The notes under the pieces were generated by a model. That model was not told the origin of the DNA, ran no database searches, and saw only the letters and a list, made by a program, of their open reading frames with translations. A program made the position numbers and the translations under genes. From Kitasatospora indigofera (GTDB lineage Bacteria > Actinomycetota > Actinomycetes > Streptomycetales > Streptomycetaceae), in assembly GCF_014655955.1 (NCBI RefSeq), contig NZ_BNBO01000052.1, positions 1-63,448 of the forward strand: a DNA stretch of 63,448 nt, given 5' to 3'. How positions within the stretch are numbered: the stretch's first letter is position 1; every line of letters begins with the position of its first letter. This document shows, in pieces, positions 1 to 7,887 of this stretch.

Positions 1-10
1 CGCAACGCCC

Positions 11-38
11 GAGGGCGCCCCCACCAGGGGGCGCCCTC
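11..38. terminator. Strong hairpin, likely terminator
   Basis: A perfect 12-bp stem (GAGGGCGCCCCC) with an ACCA loop pairs 11-22 with 27-38. No T tract follows, as is usual for actinomycete terminators. It probably ends a gene that lies before the window. Orientation cannot be decided. Confidence 0.7.
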
Positions 39-264
39 AGCCGTTCCCGGGACCGGCGCCACGAAGCCCGCGTACGGGGCCGTCCACGGGGGCCGTCCAC
101 GGGGGCCGCACCTGGTGGCGGCCCGTCCGACTCCCGGAGCGGTCCGGTGCGGCCCGGAGCGGCCCGGGCCGGGCCGGACATGCCGAACGGGCCCATCCGC
201 GCGATGCTGGTGATCACGCCGCCCACCGGCGGTGCCCTGGCTGGCCAAGGACCGGAGGACAATC

Positions 265-534
265 GTGTTCCAACTGCTCTGGATTCTCCTGATCGGGTTC
301 ATCCTCGGCGTACTGGCCAAGCTGCTGCTGCGCGGCCCGCAGTCCATTCCGTGGTGGCTGACCATGATCCTCGGCGCCGTCGGCGCCCTGCTCGGCAACG
401 CGGTGGCCGGATGGATCGGGGTGGCGCACACCTCCGGCATCGACTGGACCCGCCACGCGCTGCAGATCGGCTTCGCCGTCCTGCTGGTGGCGCTGGTCGC
501 CCCGGCCTGGGGCAGCCGAAAAGCCGGACGCTGA
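265..534 (+). CDS. GlsB/YeaQ/YmgE-type small membrane protein
   Basis: Predicted 89-residue inner-membrane protein made almost entirely of three hydrophobic segments, with Gly-rich turns (LIGFILGVLAKLLL, then ILGAVGALLGNAVAGWIG, then IGFAVLLVALVAP). This is the pattern of the transglycosylase-associated/GlsB family, small stress-linked membrane proteins whose biochemical role is unknown. I place the start at GTG 265 because a clean GGAGG (254-258) sits six bases before it. An in-frame GTG at 232 would add 11 polar residues and has no ribosome binding site. It stands alone and converges on the enzyme I gene, with an inverted repeat between them. No operon partner is visible. Family assignment is from hydrophobicity pattern and length, so moderately sure. 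Confidence 0.75.
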   Translation: MFQLLWILLIGFILGVLAKLLLRGPQSIPWWLTMILGAVGALLGNAVAGWIGVAHTSGIDWTRHALQIGFAVLLVALVAPAWGSRKAGR

Positions 535-596
535 CGGGAAATCCCGAAGCCCGGCCTGCCACCGTCGGGTTTCAGGCCACGCCGTCACGCCGTCAG

Positions 597-638
597 GAGC
601 GGCCCGCCGGGCCCGCACGCAGGCTCGGCGGGCCGCTC
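597..638. terminator. Inverted repeat between convergent genes
   Basis: Thirteen-base arms GAGCGGCCCGCCG (597-609) and their complement (626-638) enclose a 16-nt loop. It lies between the 3' ends of the GlsB-like gene and the enzyme I gene, so it may serve as a bidirectional terminator. Confidence 0.6.
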
Positions 639-802
639 GCGTCCGCCCCTCCTCCGGCGGTGGGCAGGGGCGGCGGGACAGGTGGCAGAGAGCGCCCGGC
701 AGACGGGCCCGGGCAGACGGGCCGGGCCGGCCGCCGTCTCCGCCGTGCCGCGGGCCTGGCGGACGTCCGGGCGCCCCGGTGCACGCCAGGCCCGCCCCGC
801 CG

Positions 803-2647
803 TCAAGGCAGCGCCGGGGAGCAGCGCCGTCGGACGATCGCCCAGACCTCCTCGACGCCCCCGGCGACGAGGGCCTCGTGGGCGGCGCGGGCGCAGGCCT
901 CGGCGTCGAGCCGGCGGACCCGGGCCCTGATCTCGTCCAGGGCGGCGGGCGCGGCGGACAGCACGTCGCAGCCGAGACCGATCAGCAGCGGCATCACCAG
1001 GGGGTGGGCGGCGGCGTCCCCGCAGACCGACACCTGCCGGCGGTGGCGATGGGCGGCCTCGACCACCCGCCCGATCGCCCGCAGGACCTCCGGGTGCGCG
1101 GTGTGGGCGGGCCCGGCGGCGGGGTCGCGGCGGTCGAGCCCGAGGATCCGGCTGGTGAGGTCGTTGCTGCCGACGGAGAGGAAGGCCGACTCCCGGGCAA
1201 GCTCGTCGGCACGGTCCACGGCCTCGGGCAGTTCGACCATCGCGCCCAGCGGCGGCACCGGGACGCCGAGGGACTCGGCCGCCGCCCGCAGCAGCTCCCG
1301 GCAGGCCCGCAGCTCCTCGGGGGCGGCGACCATCGGGATCATGATCCGCAGGTCGGTGCCGGCACCGGTGGTGAGGAGGGCCCGGAACTGGGCCGTGAAG
1401 GCCTCCGGCCGCGCCAGCATCAGCGGCAGGCCGCGCCCGATCCGGCCGTCCGGGCCGGCCCCGGCCAGGAAGGGCGGGACCTTGTCGTCGGCGAAGTCCA
1501 GGGTCCGCACGGTGACCGGACGGCCGGCGAGTTCGCGCAGCACGGGGGCCAGCGCGGCCGCGTGCTGCTCCTCCCCGGGCCAGCGGCGGGCCTCCAGGAA
1601 GGGCAGTTCGGTGCGCAGCAGGCCGACTCCGTCGGCGCCGGCCCGCAGCGCCGCCTCGCTGTCCGCCGCGGTGGCGACGTTGGCGCGCAGGATCACGCTG
1701 TGCCGGTCGAGGGTCTCGCAGGGCAGGTGCCGTTCGGCGGCCAGCGCGGCCCGGCGGGTGCGGGCCCGGTCCATCGCGGCCAGCGCGCCGGCCCGCTCGC
1801 CGGGGGCGGGGTGGACGGTGAGGCCGGCCCGGGCGGCGTCGACGAGTGTCTCGGCGCCGTCGGGCAGGTCGAGCACGGCCGGGTCCAGGCCGAGCAGCAG
1901 CGGGATGCCGAGCGAGCGGGCGACGATCGCCGCGTGCGAGTTGGGGCCGCCGGTGACGGAGCCGGCGGCGACCACCTCGCTGCCGGGTTCGAGCAGGTCG
2001 GCCGCACCGATCTCGTGGGCGACCAGGACGAGCGGGCCCGCGGGTCGGGCGAGGCCGGCGCCGCCGAGCCAGGCCAGCGCGCGGCGGCCGACCTGGCGGA
2101 GGTCGGCGGCCCGCTCGGCGAGCGTGGGGTCCGCCAGTGCTCCGATGGCCCGGGCGTACTCCTCGACGGCGGCCCGGACGGCTTCGGCGGCCGACGCGCC
2201 CCCGGCGGCCCGGCGGGTGGCGGCGGCGCGCAGGTCGGTGTCCTGGGCGAGGTAGCCGCCGACCTCCATGATGTCGGCCTGCTCGATCCGGCCGCCGGCC
2301 CGCAGCGAGGCGGAGAGCCGGGCCTGGTGCTCGGCGACCGCGTCGAAGGCGGCCTCGATCTCGCGGGCCGCGGCCTGCCCGGGTGCCGTCCCGTTCCCGC
2401 CGGCGGGAGCGGCGGGCCCGGACGGTGCTCCGGCGCCGCCCCGGCCGCCCCGGTCCTCGGTCCGGCTCCCGGCCGAAATCTCCGTCCGGCTCCCGGCCGA
2501 GTTGTCTGCCCAGTTGTCAGCCGGACCCTCCGCCCGGCCCCCGCCCTCCCGCGGTCGTGCCGGCGCCGGCGGACGGTCCGGGCGGTGCAGCGTGCCGAGC
2601 GCGACACCGGCCGAGGCGGCCCGCCCGCCGAAGGAGCGCCGGCTCAT
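803..2647 (-). CDS. PEP-protein phosphotransferase (enzyme I) of a Dha-type PTS
   Basis: 614-residue enzyme I homologue: it autophosphorylates from PEP and passes the phosphate to HPr. The phospho-histidine loop GGPNSHAAIVAR has His238. The TIM-barrel PEP site shows GVGLLRTELPF, IMIPMV, SVGSNDLTSRILGLDR and the catalytic Cys542 in VSVCGDAA. The start is ATG 2647, whose ATGA overlaps the stop of dhaL, indicating translational coupling. A low-complexity insert at about residues 25-92 contains two SAGSRTE copies (near-repeat DNA at about 2455-2510) and interrupts the N-terminal domain where normal enzyme I is compact. With the EIIA and HPr genes at 6.4-7.3 kb it completes the relay that recharges DhaL-bound ADP. 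In many actinobacteria these three functions are fused in one DhaM; here they are separate. It could also feed other PTS sugars, but no sugar EII is in the window. Confidence 0.9.
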   Translation of the reverse strand: MSRRSFGGRAASAGVALGTLHRPDRPPAPARPREGGGRAEGPADNWADNSAGSRTEISAGSRTEDRGGRGGAGAPSGPAAPAGGNGTAPGQAAAREIEAAFDAVAEHQARLSASLRAGGRIEQADIMEVGGYLAQDTDLRAAATRRAAGGASAAEAVRAAVEEYARAIGALADPTLAERAADLRQVGRRALAWLGGAGLARPAGPLVLVAHEIGAADLLEPGSEVVAAGSVTGGPNSHAAIVARSLGIPLLLGLDPAVLDLPDGAETLVDAARAGLTVHPAPGERAGALAAMDRARTRRAALAAERHLPCETLDRHSVILRANVATAADSEAALRAGADGVGLLRTELPFLEARRWPGEEQHAAALAPVLRELAGRPVTVRTLDFADDKVPPFLAGAGPDGRIGRGLPLMLARPEAFTAQFRALLTTGAGTDLRIMIPMVAAPEELRACRELLRAAAESLGVPVPPLGAMVELPEAVDRADELARESAFLSVGSNDLTSRILGLDRRDPAAGPAHTAHPEVLRAIGRVVEAAHRHRRQVSVCGDAAAHPLVMPLLIGLGCDVLSAAPAALDEIRARVRRLDAEACARAAHEALVAGGVEEVWAIVRRRCSPALP

Positions 2648-3267
2648 CGCGCGGCCGCCGTGGCGAGGGCGCCGAAGACCAGCGCGGTGGAGGTGGCGCC
2701 CGGGTCCTGGTGGCCGATGCTGCGCGGGCCGAGGTAGGAGGCCCGGCCCTTGCGCGCCTGCAGCGGGACGGTGGCGCGGGCGCCGTCCTCGGCCGCGCGG
2801 GCGGCCCGCGCCGCGGCGGCGGCGAGGTCGCCGCCGGCCCGCACCTCCTCCTCGAAGGCGTCCAGGGCGGGCAGGAACGCGTCGACCATGGTCTTGTCGC
2901 CGGGGGCGGCCGCACCGAGTTCGCGCACCGCGTCGAGCCCGGCCCGCAGGGCGGCGAGCAGCTCGGCCGGGTCCGGGTCGGTGCCGGGCAGGGCCTTGCC
3001 GGCGGCCCGGAACGCGGTGCCGTAGAGCGGGCCGGAGGCGCCGCCGACGCTGGAGATCAGCGTGGTGCCGACCTTGACCAGCAACTGGCTCACCGAGTCG
3101 GGCCGGTAGGAGACCTGGGTGGCGAGGACGGCGTTGAATCCGCGGTGCATGTTCGCGCCGTGGTCGGCGTCGCCGATGGCGGAGTCCAGCTGGGTGAGCC
3201 GGTCCTGGTGCTCGTCCATGGCGACGGCGATGGCCTGCACCCAGTGCCTCGCGAGGGCGATGTCCAT
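2644..3267 (-). CDS. dhaL: Dihydroxyacetone kinase subunit DhaL
   Basis: 207-residue nucleotide-binding subunit of PTS-dependent dihydroxyacetone kinase. In this family DhaL holds a tightly bound ADP that is phosphorylated by DhaM and then phosphorylates dihydroxyacetone on DhaK. The metal-binding signature LDSAIGDADHG supplies Asp28, Asp33 and Asp35, matching the three aspartates known to coordinate Mg in the E. coli protein. The VGGASGPLYGTAF loop for nucleotide phosphate binding is also present, and the length is typical. GGAG lies a few bases upstream of ATG 3267. It sits 277 bp downstream of dhaK and overlaps the enzyme I gene by 4 nt, so it is part of the channel-DhaK-DhaL-enzyme I operon. 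The gap to dhaK is unusually long for this operon type. Confidence 0.95.
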   Translation of the reverse strand: MDIALARHWVQAIAVAMDEHQDRLTQLDSAIGDADHGANMHRGFNAVLATQVSYRPDSVSQLLVKVGTTLISSVGGASGPLYGTAFRAAGKALPGTDPDPAELLAALRAGLDAVRELGAAAPGDKTMVDAFLPALDAFEEEVRAGGDLAAAAARAARAAEDGARATVPLQARKGRASYLGPRSIGHQDPGATSTALVFGALATAAAR

Positions 3268-3544
3268 CGGGGTTCTCCTTCATGCTGGTCGGGCTCGGGC
3301 TGGGCGGCGCGGGGAGCGGTACGGGGGCCGGTTCGCAGGGGGACCGGCCGGGCCGGGGGCCGGCCGGGGCCCGGAACGCCGTCGGGGCGTACGGGCGTCG
3401 GTGCCCCGGGGTTCGGCGGTCCGGCTGGTAGGGCGGGTCCGGTGGGTGCGGCGGTCCGGCCGGTTCGGCGGTCCGGGTGGCCGCGGCGGGTCGGGTGGGT
3501 GCGCCCGGCCGGGAGTGGGGGTCACCGGCCGGACGCACCCGGTC
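3268..3544. repeat. Low-complexity spacer between dhaK and dhaL
   Basis: No gene is credible here. The stretch is dominated by imperfect copies of GGCGGTCCGG, GGTTCGG and GGTCCGGTGGGTGCG (densest at 3411-3515). Such slipped-strand repeats explain the abnormal spacing inside an otherwise tight operon. Confidence 0.6.
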
Positions 3545-4543
3545 TCAGCCGCCCCAGCGCAGGGCGGGGGTGTCCACGGGCGCGTCCCACAGCGCGAGCA
3601 GCTGCTCGTCCGCCCGGCAGACGGTGATCGAGGCGCCGGCCATGTCCAGGCTGGTCACGTAGTTCCCGACCAGGCTGCGGGCGATGGTGACGCCCTGGGC
3701 CGCGAGCTGCGTGCTGACTTCGTTGAACAGCACGTACAGCTCGATCAGCGGGGTGCCGCCGAGGCCGTTGACCATCACCAGGGCCTGGTCGGTGCCGGTG
3801 AGCACGGGCTCGGCGAGGACGGCCGCCAGGGCCTCGGCGACGATCTCGCGGGCCGTGCCCAGCTTCTCGCGGCGGCGGCCGGGCTCGCCGTGGATGCCGA
3901 CGCCGACCTCCATCTCGTCCTCGGGCAGGTCGAAGCCGGGCTTGCCGGCCGCCGGGGTGGTGCAGGCGGTCAGCGCGACGGCGAAGGACCGGGACAGCTC
4001 GTTGACCCGGCGGCCGACGGCGGCCACCTCGTCGAGGCCGGCGCCCCGCTCGGCCAGCGCGCCGGCGATCTTCTCCACGAAGACCGTGGCACCGGTGCCG
4101 CGGCGCCCCGCCGTCCAGGTGGAGTCCGTCACCGCCACGTCGTCGTCGACCAGGACGGTCCGCACCTCGATGCCCTCGTCGGCGGCGAGTTCGGCGGCCA
4201 TCCGGAAGTTCAGCACGTCACCGGTGTAGTTCTTGACGATCAGGACCACACCCGCACCCTGGTCGACGGCGGTCGCGGCCGCCAGCACCTGGTCGGGCAC
4301 CGGGGAGGTGAAGATCTCGCCGGGACAGGCGGCGTCGAGCATCCCGGTGCCGACGAAGCCGCCGTGCAGGGGCTCGTGGCCGGACCCGCCGCCGGAGACC
4401 AGCGCCACCTTGCCGGCCCGGCCGGCGCCGGCCCGCCGGACGACCCGCGCCTCGACGTCGACGTCGAGGCGCGGGTGGGCGGCGGCCAGGCCCGCGAGCG
4501 CGTCGGCGAGCACGGACTCCGGCGTGTTGAGGAACTTCTTCAC
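3545..4543 (-). CDS. dhaK: Dihydroxyacetone kinase subunit DhaK
   Basis: 332-residue substrate-binding subunit of dihydroxyacetone kinase, making dihydroxyacetone phosphate from dihydroxyacetone in the cytosol. The start is GTG 4543: AAGGAG lies 7 bases upstream, and the protein opens with the family's typical VKKFLN sequence. Key residues are visible: GGGSGHEP (51-58, His56), the NYTGD loop (Asp109), and His218 in GVGIHGEPG, the histidine that binds the substrate covalently as a hemiaminal. Length matches the family. The GTG start overlaps the TGA of the upstream channel gene (GTGA), so the two are translationally coupled. Because DhaL follows rather than an ATP-dependent fused kinase, phosphate should come from PEP through the separate EIIA/HPr/enzyme I proteins. 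Confidence 0.95.
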   Translation of the reverse strand: MKKFLNTPESVLADALAGLAAAHPRLDVDVEARVVRRAGAGRAGKVALVSGGGSGHEPLHGGFVGTGMLDAACPGEIFTSPVPDQVLAAATAVDQGAGVVLIVKNYTGDVLNFRMAAELAADEGIEVRTVLVDDDVAVTDSTWTAGRRGTGATVFVEKIAGALAERGAGLDEVAAVGRRVNELSRSFAVALTACTTPAAGKPGFDLPEDEMEVGVGIHGEPGRRREKLGTAREIVAEALAAVLAEPVLTGTDQALVMVNGLGGTPLIELYVLFNEVSTQLAAQGVTIARSLVGNYVTSLDMAGASITVCRADEQLLALWDAPVDTPALRWGG

Positions 4544-5304
4544 GAGAGCACTCCTTCGACGTCGGCGGCGGTCCTGACCGGGGCCGGCCCGCGGGCGGCG
4601 GGCCGGCGGTTCAGGACCCGGTACGCGAGGCCCGCCAGCACCCCGCCGGCCAGCTCGGCGGCTAGGTGGACCGGGAGTTGGCCCCAGTGCACCGTCCCGC
4701 CGCCGAGTCCGGCGACCAGCATCGGGCCGAAGGCGCGGGCCGGGTTGACGGCCGCACCGGTGGCCGGCGCCACCGGGAGGATGACCGCGAAGACCGCGAA
4801 GCCGACGGCGATCCCCGCGAAGCCGCGCGGGGCCCGCGCGTCGATCGCGCCGAACACCACGAAGACCAGCAGGAAGGTGCCGATCGCCTCCGCGGCGAGG
4901 GCGTGTCCGGCGCCGACCCGCGGCCCGTAGGCGGCCACCCCGAGCCCGACGTCCACCGCCCGGTGCCCGAGCACCGCGATGACGGCGTAGCCGCCGGCCA
5001 CCGCCCCGGCGAACTGGGCCGCCAGGTGGCCGGGGACCTCCCGCCACGGCATCCGGCCGGTGACGGCGAGCGCCAGGGTGACCGCGGGGTTGATCTGACA
5101 GCCGGAGATGTGCCCGATCGCCTGCACCAGTGCCACCACCGCCAGGGCGAACGCCAGTGCGATCATGCCCAGTTGGGCCATCGTGAACGGTGCGTCAGCA
5201 CCGAGGAGCACCGTCGCGGACACCGAACCGACACCGATGAAGACCAGGGTGGCCGTGCCGAGCAGCTCGGCGAACAGCTTCTGGGGGAAGGAGTTCTCTG
5301 TCAT
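4540..5304 (-). CDS. MIP-family channel (glycerol/dihydroxyacetone facilitator)
   Basis: 254-residue major intrinsic protein with six membrane segments and both half-helix signatures, GCQINPAV (NPA at 72-74) and AAVNPAR (NPA at 187-189). The residue after the second NPAR is Ala, whereas glycerol facilitators usually have Asp there and water channels Ser. Sequence alone therefore does not settle glycerol versus water selectivity. The operon position directly before dhaK argues for import of glycerol or dihydroxyacetone. Start choice is uncertain: ATG 5304 gives the canonical MTENSF N-terminus but has no close ribosome binding site. GTG 5343 has GGAGG abutting it, which is too close. It is the first gene of the operon and faces a promoter at 5437-5466. 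Confidence 0.85.
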   Translation of the reverse strand: MTENSFPQKLFAELLGTATLVFIGVGSVSATVLLGADAPFTMAQLGMIALAFALAVVALVQAIGHISGCQINPAVTLALAVTGRMPWREVPGHLAAQFAGAVAGGYAVIAVLGHRAVDVGLGVAAYGPRVGAGHALAAEAIGTFLLVFVVFGAIDARAPRGFAGIAVGFAVFAVILPVAPATGAAVNPARAFGPMLVAGLGGGTVHWGQLPVHLAAELAGGVLAGLAYRVLNRRPAARGPAPVRTAADVEGVLS

Positions 5305-5403
5305 GGGTACGCCTGCGGCCCGCTCGGGACACAGGGCGGTCACCTCCTCCGCGTGCGCGGATCAGAAGGGGTCGGGCCCTGGCCGGGGTGGAGAAATACT
5401 CAG

Positions 5404-5434
5404 GAAACCCGTTCGTCATACCTGAAACGTGTTC
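5404..5434 (-). promoter_or_regulatory. Paired GAAAC-N-(C/T)GTTC operator-like elements
   Basis: GAAACCCGTTC (5404-5414) and GAAACGTGTTC (5424-5434) are 20 bp apart, about two helical turns, just downstream of the predicted -10 box of the channel-dhaKL operon. A similar GAACACTGTTC lies in the dhaM promoter on the other side of the iclR gene, which suggests a shared operator for the IclR protein. The inference rests on position and similarity only. Confidence 0.45.
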
Positions 5435-5436
5435 GG

Positions 5437-5466
5437 AACTTAAGCCCGCGTTTCACGGAGTGTCAA
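5437..5466 (-). promoter_or_regulatory. Predicted sigma-70 promoter of the dha operon
   Basis: Reading the minus strand, TTGACA (5466-5461) is followed after 18 bp by TAAGTT (5442-5437). This is a consensus -35 with an actinomycete TAnnnT -10. It points at the channel-dhaK-dhaL-enzyme I operon. No other comparably strong promoter is seen in the 270-bp gap. Confidence 0.6.
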
Positions 5467-5616
5467 GAGCCCTGTCCACACTCTGTCAGCCACCGCTGCA
5501 CACACGGTGGCCACCCCCCGGGGGCCCGCCGCGCCCGGCCCCGGGCACGGCGACGAGGCCGCCGCCCGGGCAGGGCCACGACCTCGGACGATCCCCGGCC
5601 GGGCGGCCGGTGCGGC

Positions 5617-6396
5617 TCAGGCCCCGGCCTGCCAGGGGGTGCCGCGACCGGCGCCGAGTTCCCGCGACAGGTTCCTGGCCACCTCGCGGACGGCCACCGC
5701 GTGCTTCTGGCGCACCGCGTCGTCCGCCAGCAGCCGTTCGACCGGGCCGACCACGCCGATCGCGCCGACCGCCTCGCCGGAGCGGTCGAAGACGGCCGAG
5801 GCGATGCCGGCGTCGCCGAGCGCCGCCTCCTGCTCCTCGGTCGCGTACCCGATCCCCCGCACCTCCTCCAACTGCGCGGCGAGCGCGGCCGGGTCGGTCA
5901 GGGTCCGGCCGGTCAGCCGGACCAGTTCGCCGGCCAGCAGGGCGGTCCGCTGCGACGACGGCTGGAAGGCGACGACCGCCTTGCCGAGCGCGCAGGTGTG
6001 CCAGGGGATGCTGGCGCCGACCTCCAGGATCTGCACGGCCCCCTCGGGCCTGAAGGCGTGGTGCACCACCAGCACGTGGTCACCGGCGAGCACCGCCACC
6101 CAGACCGCCTCGCCCGTCCCGGTCGCCAGCGCGTCGGCCCAGGTCACCGACCGGGTGCGGAGCTCCTGGGTGTCCAGGTAGGAGTTGCCGAGCTGGAGCA
6201 GGCCCGGGCCGAGCAGGTACTTGCCGGTCTCCCGGTCCTGGCGCACCAGGCCCTCGGCCTCCAGGGTGCGCAGCAGCGCGTGCACGGTGGGCTTGGCGAT
6301 GCCGATCCGCTCGGCCAGTTCGGTCACGCCCAGCCGGGGGCCAGCGGTGGACAACTCCCGAAGGACACGGACCGCCCGGTGGACCGACTGAACCAT
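5617..6396 (-). CDS. IclR-family transcriptional regulator
   Basis: 259-residue regulator with an N-terminal winged helix (LGVTELAERIGIAKPTVHALLRTLEAEGLV, about residues 22-51) and the C-terminal IclR effector domain (GDHVLVVHHAF, PWHTCALGKAVVAF, GIGYATEEQEAALGDAGIASAVFD, GAIGVVGP). IclR proteins usually repress adjacent catabolic operons and respond to small organic acids or phosphorylated intermediates; the streptomycete glycerol regulator GylR is of this family. Here it lies between the channel-dhaKL-enzyme I operon and the EIIA-HPr pair. It is transcribed in the same direction as the former and divergent from the latter. Inverted repeats in both promoters fit control by this protein. The likely inducer is dihydroxyacetone (phosphate) or glycerol-3-phosphate, which is inference. 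Confidence 0.9.
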   Translation of the reverse strand: MVQSVHRAVRVLRELSTAGPRLGVTELAERIGIAKPTVHALLRTLEAEGLVRQDRETGKYLLGPGLLQLGNSYLDTQELRTRSVTWADALATGTGEAVWVAVLAGDHVLVVHHAFRPEGAVQILEVGASIPWHTCALGKAVVAFQPSSQRTALLAGELVRLTGRTLTDPAALAAQLEEVRGIGYATEEQEAALGDAGIASAVFDRSGEAVGAIGVVGPVERLLADDAVRQKHAVAVREVARNLSRELGAGRGTPWQAGA

Positions 6397-6418
6397 GAGG
6401 GTTTACCTGCTTTCGGTA

Positions 6419-6447
6419 TTGCAGAACACTGTTCCAAAATCTAGCAT
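6419..6447 (+). promoter_or_regulatory. Predicted leaderless promoter with operator for EIIA gene
   Basis: TTGCAG (6419-6424), 17-bp spacer, TAGCAT (6442-6447), then ATG 6454 only six bases later. Transcription would start at or next to the A of the start codon, and no ribosome binding site exists, so a leaderless mRNA is predicted. The spacer contains GAACACTGTTC (6424-6434), with arms GAACA/TGTTC, placed where a bound repressor would block RNA polymerase. Confidence 0.55.
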
Positions 6448-6453
6448 CTGCCC

Positions 6454-6846
6454 ATGAGTCAAACTGTCGGCATCGTACTCGTGTCCCACAGCCCCGGACT
6501 GGCCTGCGGACTGCGCGATCTCCTGGCGCAGATCGGCTCCGGCAGCGTCCCGGTGATCGCCGCGGGCGGTACCGCGGACGGCGGCATCGGCACCAGCTAC
6601 GACCTCGTTCTCGATGCCCTCGACCGGGCGGACCGCGGCGCCGGCGTGGTGCTGCTGCCGGACCTCGGCAGTTCGGTACTGACGGCCCGTGCGGTGCTGG
6701 CGGACCATCCGCGTCCGGGCGTCGTCCTGGTGGACGCCCCCTTCGTCGAGGGTGCGGTGGCCGCCGCCGTCACCGCCTCGGTCGGAGCCGACCTGCAGAC
6801 CGTCGCCGTCGCCGCCGAGGAGGCCCGCGATGTCCGGAAGTTCTGA
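6454..6846 (+). CDS. dhaM: DhaM-type EIIA (mannose-class) phosphocarrier
   Basis: 130-residue single-domain EIIA of the mannose/Dha class: VGIVLVSHSPGLACGLRDLL carries the phosphoacceptor His12 in the usual first beta-strand position. The later GAGVVLLPDLGSSVLTARAVL and APFVEGAVAAAVTASVGADL segments match DhaM EIIA. It transfers phosphate from HPr to the ADP bound on DhaL. In enterobacteria and many actinobacteria this domain is fused to HPr and an enzyme I fragment, but here the protein ends after EIIA. Its 3' end overlaps the HPr gene by 17 nt, so both are cotranscribed. The start has no ribosome binding site and follows a promoter-like sequence closely (leaderless). Confidence 0.88.
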   Translation: MSQTVGIVLVSHSPGLACGLRDLLAQIGSGSVPVIAAGGTADGGIGTSYDLVLDALDRADRGAGVVLLPDLGSSVLTARAVLADHPRPGVVLVDAPFVEGAVAAAVTASVGADLQTVAVAAEEARDVRKF

Positions 6847-7273
6847 GGCCGCGCCCGCCGCACCGCCGGTACCGCCCGCGTCCGTCGCACCGCCCGCACC
6901 CGCCACGCCCGGAACCCCCGCCGCCCCGGCAGCACCGGCAGCACCGGAAGCACCTGAAGCACCGGCAGCCCTCCGGGTGGAACTCCCCGCCCCCGCCCAG
7001 GTCCCGGCCGTCCCGCCGGCGACCGCCGAGGCGACCGTCCGGCTCCCCGCCAACCTGCACGCCCGGCCGGCCGGCGCCCTCGCCAGGGCGGCCGCCGCCT
7101 TCCGCAGCACCGTCCGGATCGAGCACGCCGGCCGGTCCGTCAGCCCGACCGGCATCCTGGCCGTGATGGGGCTGGGCGCCACCCGGGGCACCGAGGTCAC
7201 CGTCCGGGCCGAGGGCGAGGACGCGGCCGCCGCCGTCGCGGCCCTGGCGCTCGTCCTCACCGAAGCGGAGTAG
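6830..7273 (+). CDS. HPr phosphocarrier with N-terminal Pro/Ala extension
   Basis: 147-residue protein whose last 85 residues are an HPr fold: VRLPANLHARPAGALARAAAAF contains the phospho-histidine (His77), and VSPTGILAVMGLGATRGTEVTV corresponds to the regulatory-serine region and following strand. HPr shuttles phosphate from enzyme I to EIIA. The first 65 residues are Pro/Ala-rich (repeats of PAAPAAP and EAPEAPA) and look like a flexible linker. They could be the relic of a DhaM fusion in which EIIA and HPr were one chain. ATG 6830 follows GAGGAGG at normal spacing and overlaps the end of the EIIA gene. The ancestral state (split or fused) cannot be told from this sequence. Confidence 0.85.
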   Translation: MSGSSEAAPAAPPVPPASVAPPAPATPGTPAAPAAPAAPEAPEAPAALRVELPAPAQVPAVPPATAEATVRLPANLHARPAGALARAAAAFRSTVRIEHAGRSVSPTGILAVMGLGATRGTEVTVRAEGEDAAAAVAALALVLTEAE

Positions 7274-7371
7274 GCACCACCGCGGCGGAGGAGGCACCAC
7301 CGGCCGGCCGCAGGCACGCGCGCCGTCACCGGCCGGCAGCCCCGGGACCCCGGCAGTCCGGCAACGGCCGG

Positions 7372-7887
7372 TCAGCGGCCGGCCGCTCCGCTGCGCAGCC
7401 TCGGGGTGTTCGGCGCGACCGAGTACGCGGGACGGGTGGCCTGTTCACCGGCCCAGCGGGCCAGCGCGGTCACGTCGATCCCGTACGGCGCGCTCCGCGC
7501 GAAGGGCGCCAGCGCCTCGGCCGCCCGGGCCAGCAGCGCGCCGGAGCCGGCCGAGTTGCCGCGCGCGGCATGGGTCAGGCCGACGGCGAACTGGGCGAGC
7601 CCGCGCCAGAGTTGCCGCTCGGAGGCCGGAGCGGCCTTCCACATGTCCTCCAGCACCTCGTGCGCGTGGAACGGCCGCCCGGCGTCCAGCAGGCGCTGGG
7701 CCTCGGCGAGCGCCTCCTCCGGCGAGCGCGGCACGCCCTCCTCCTGCCGGGTCACACCGGCCGCGCCGTACGGCAGCGGCCGCCCGAGGCCGTCCCTCGG
7801 CCGCGCGTTGCGGGCCCGGCCCGCCGCGTCACGATCCCGGTCGGTCCGCTGCCCCGGATCCCCGCCCTCGCCCACCGATTCGCTCAT
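7372..7887 (-). CDS. DUF309 family protein
   Basis: 171 residues. The signature EALAEAQRLLDAGRPFHAHEVLEDMWK (about residues 61-87) followed by LWRGLAQFAVGLTHAARGN is that of the DUF309 alpha-helical family, whose molecular role is unknown. The first 55 residues are polar and charged. ATG 7887 has only a weak ribosome binding site, but longer forms would run into the divergent gene's upstream region. It converges on the HPr gene and diverges from the LapA-like gene. No context suggests a job. Confidence 0.8.
   Translation of the reverse strand: MSESVGEGGDPGQRTDRDRDAAGRARNARPRDGLGRPLPYGAAGVTRQEEGVPRSPEEALAEAQRLLDAGRPFHAHEVLEDMWKAAPASERQLWRGLAQFAVGLTHAARGNSAGSGALLARAAEALAPFARSAPYGIDVTALARWAGEQATRPAYSVAPNTPRLRSGAAGR

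Noticed and set aside
147..2255. 702-codon Arg/Ala/Ser-rich plus-strand frame
   Set aside because: It is antisense to the enzyme I gene and shows no domain.
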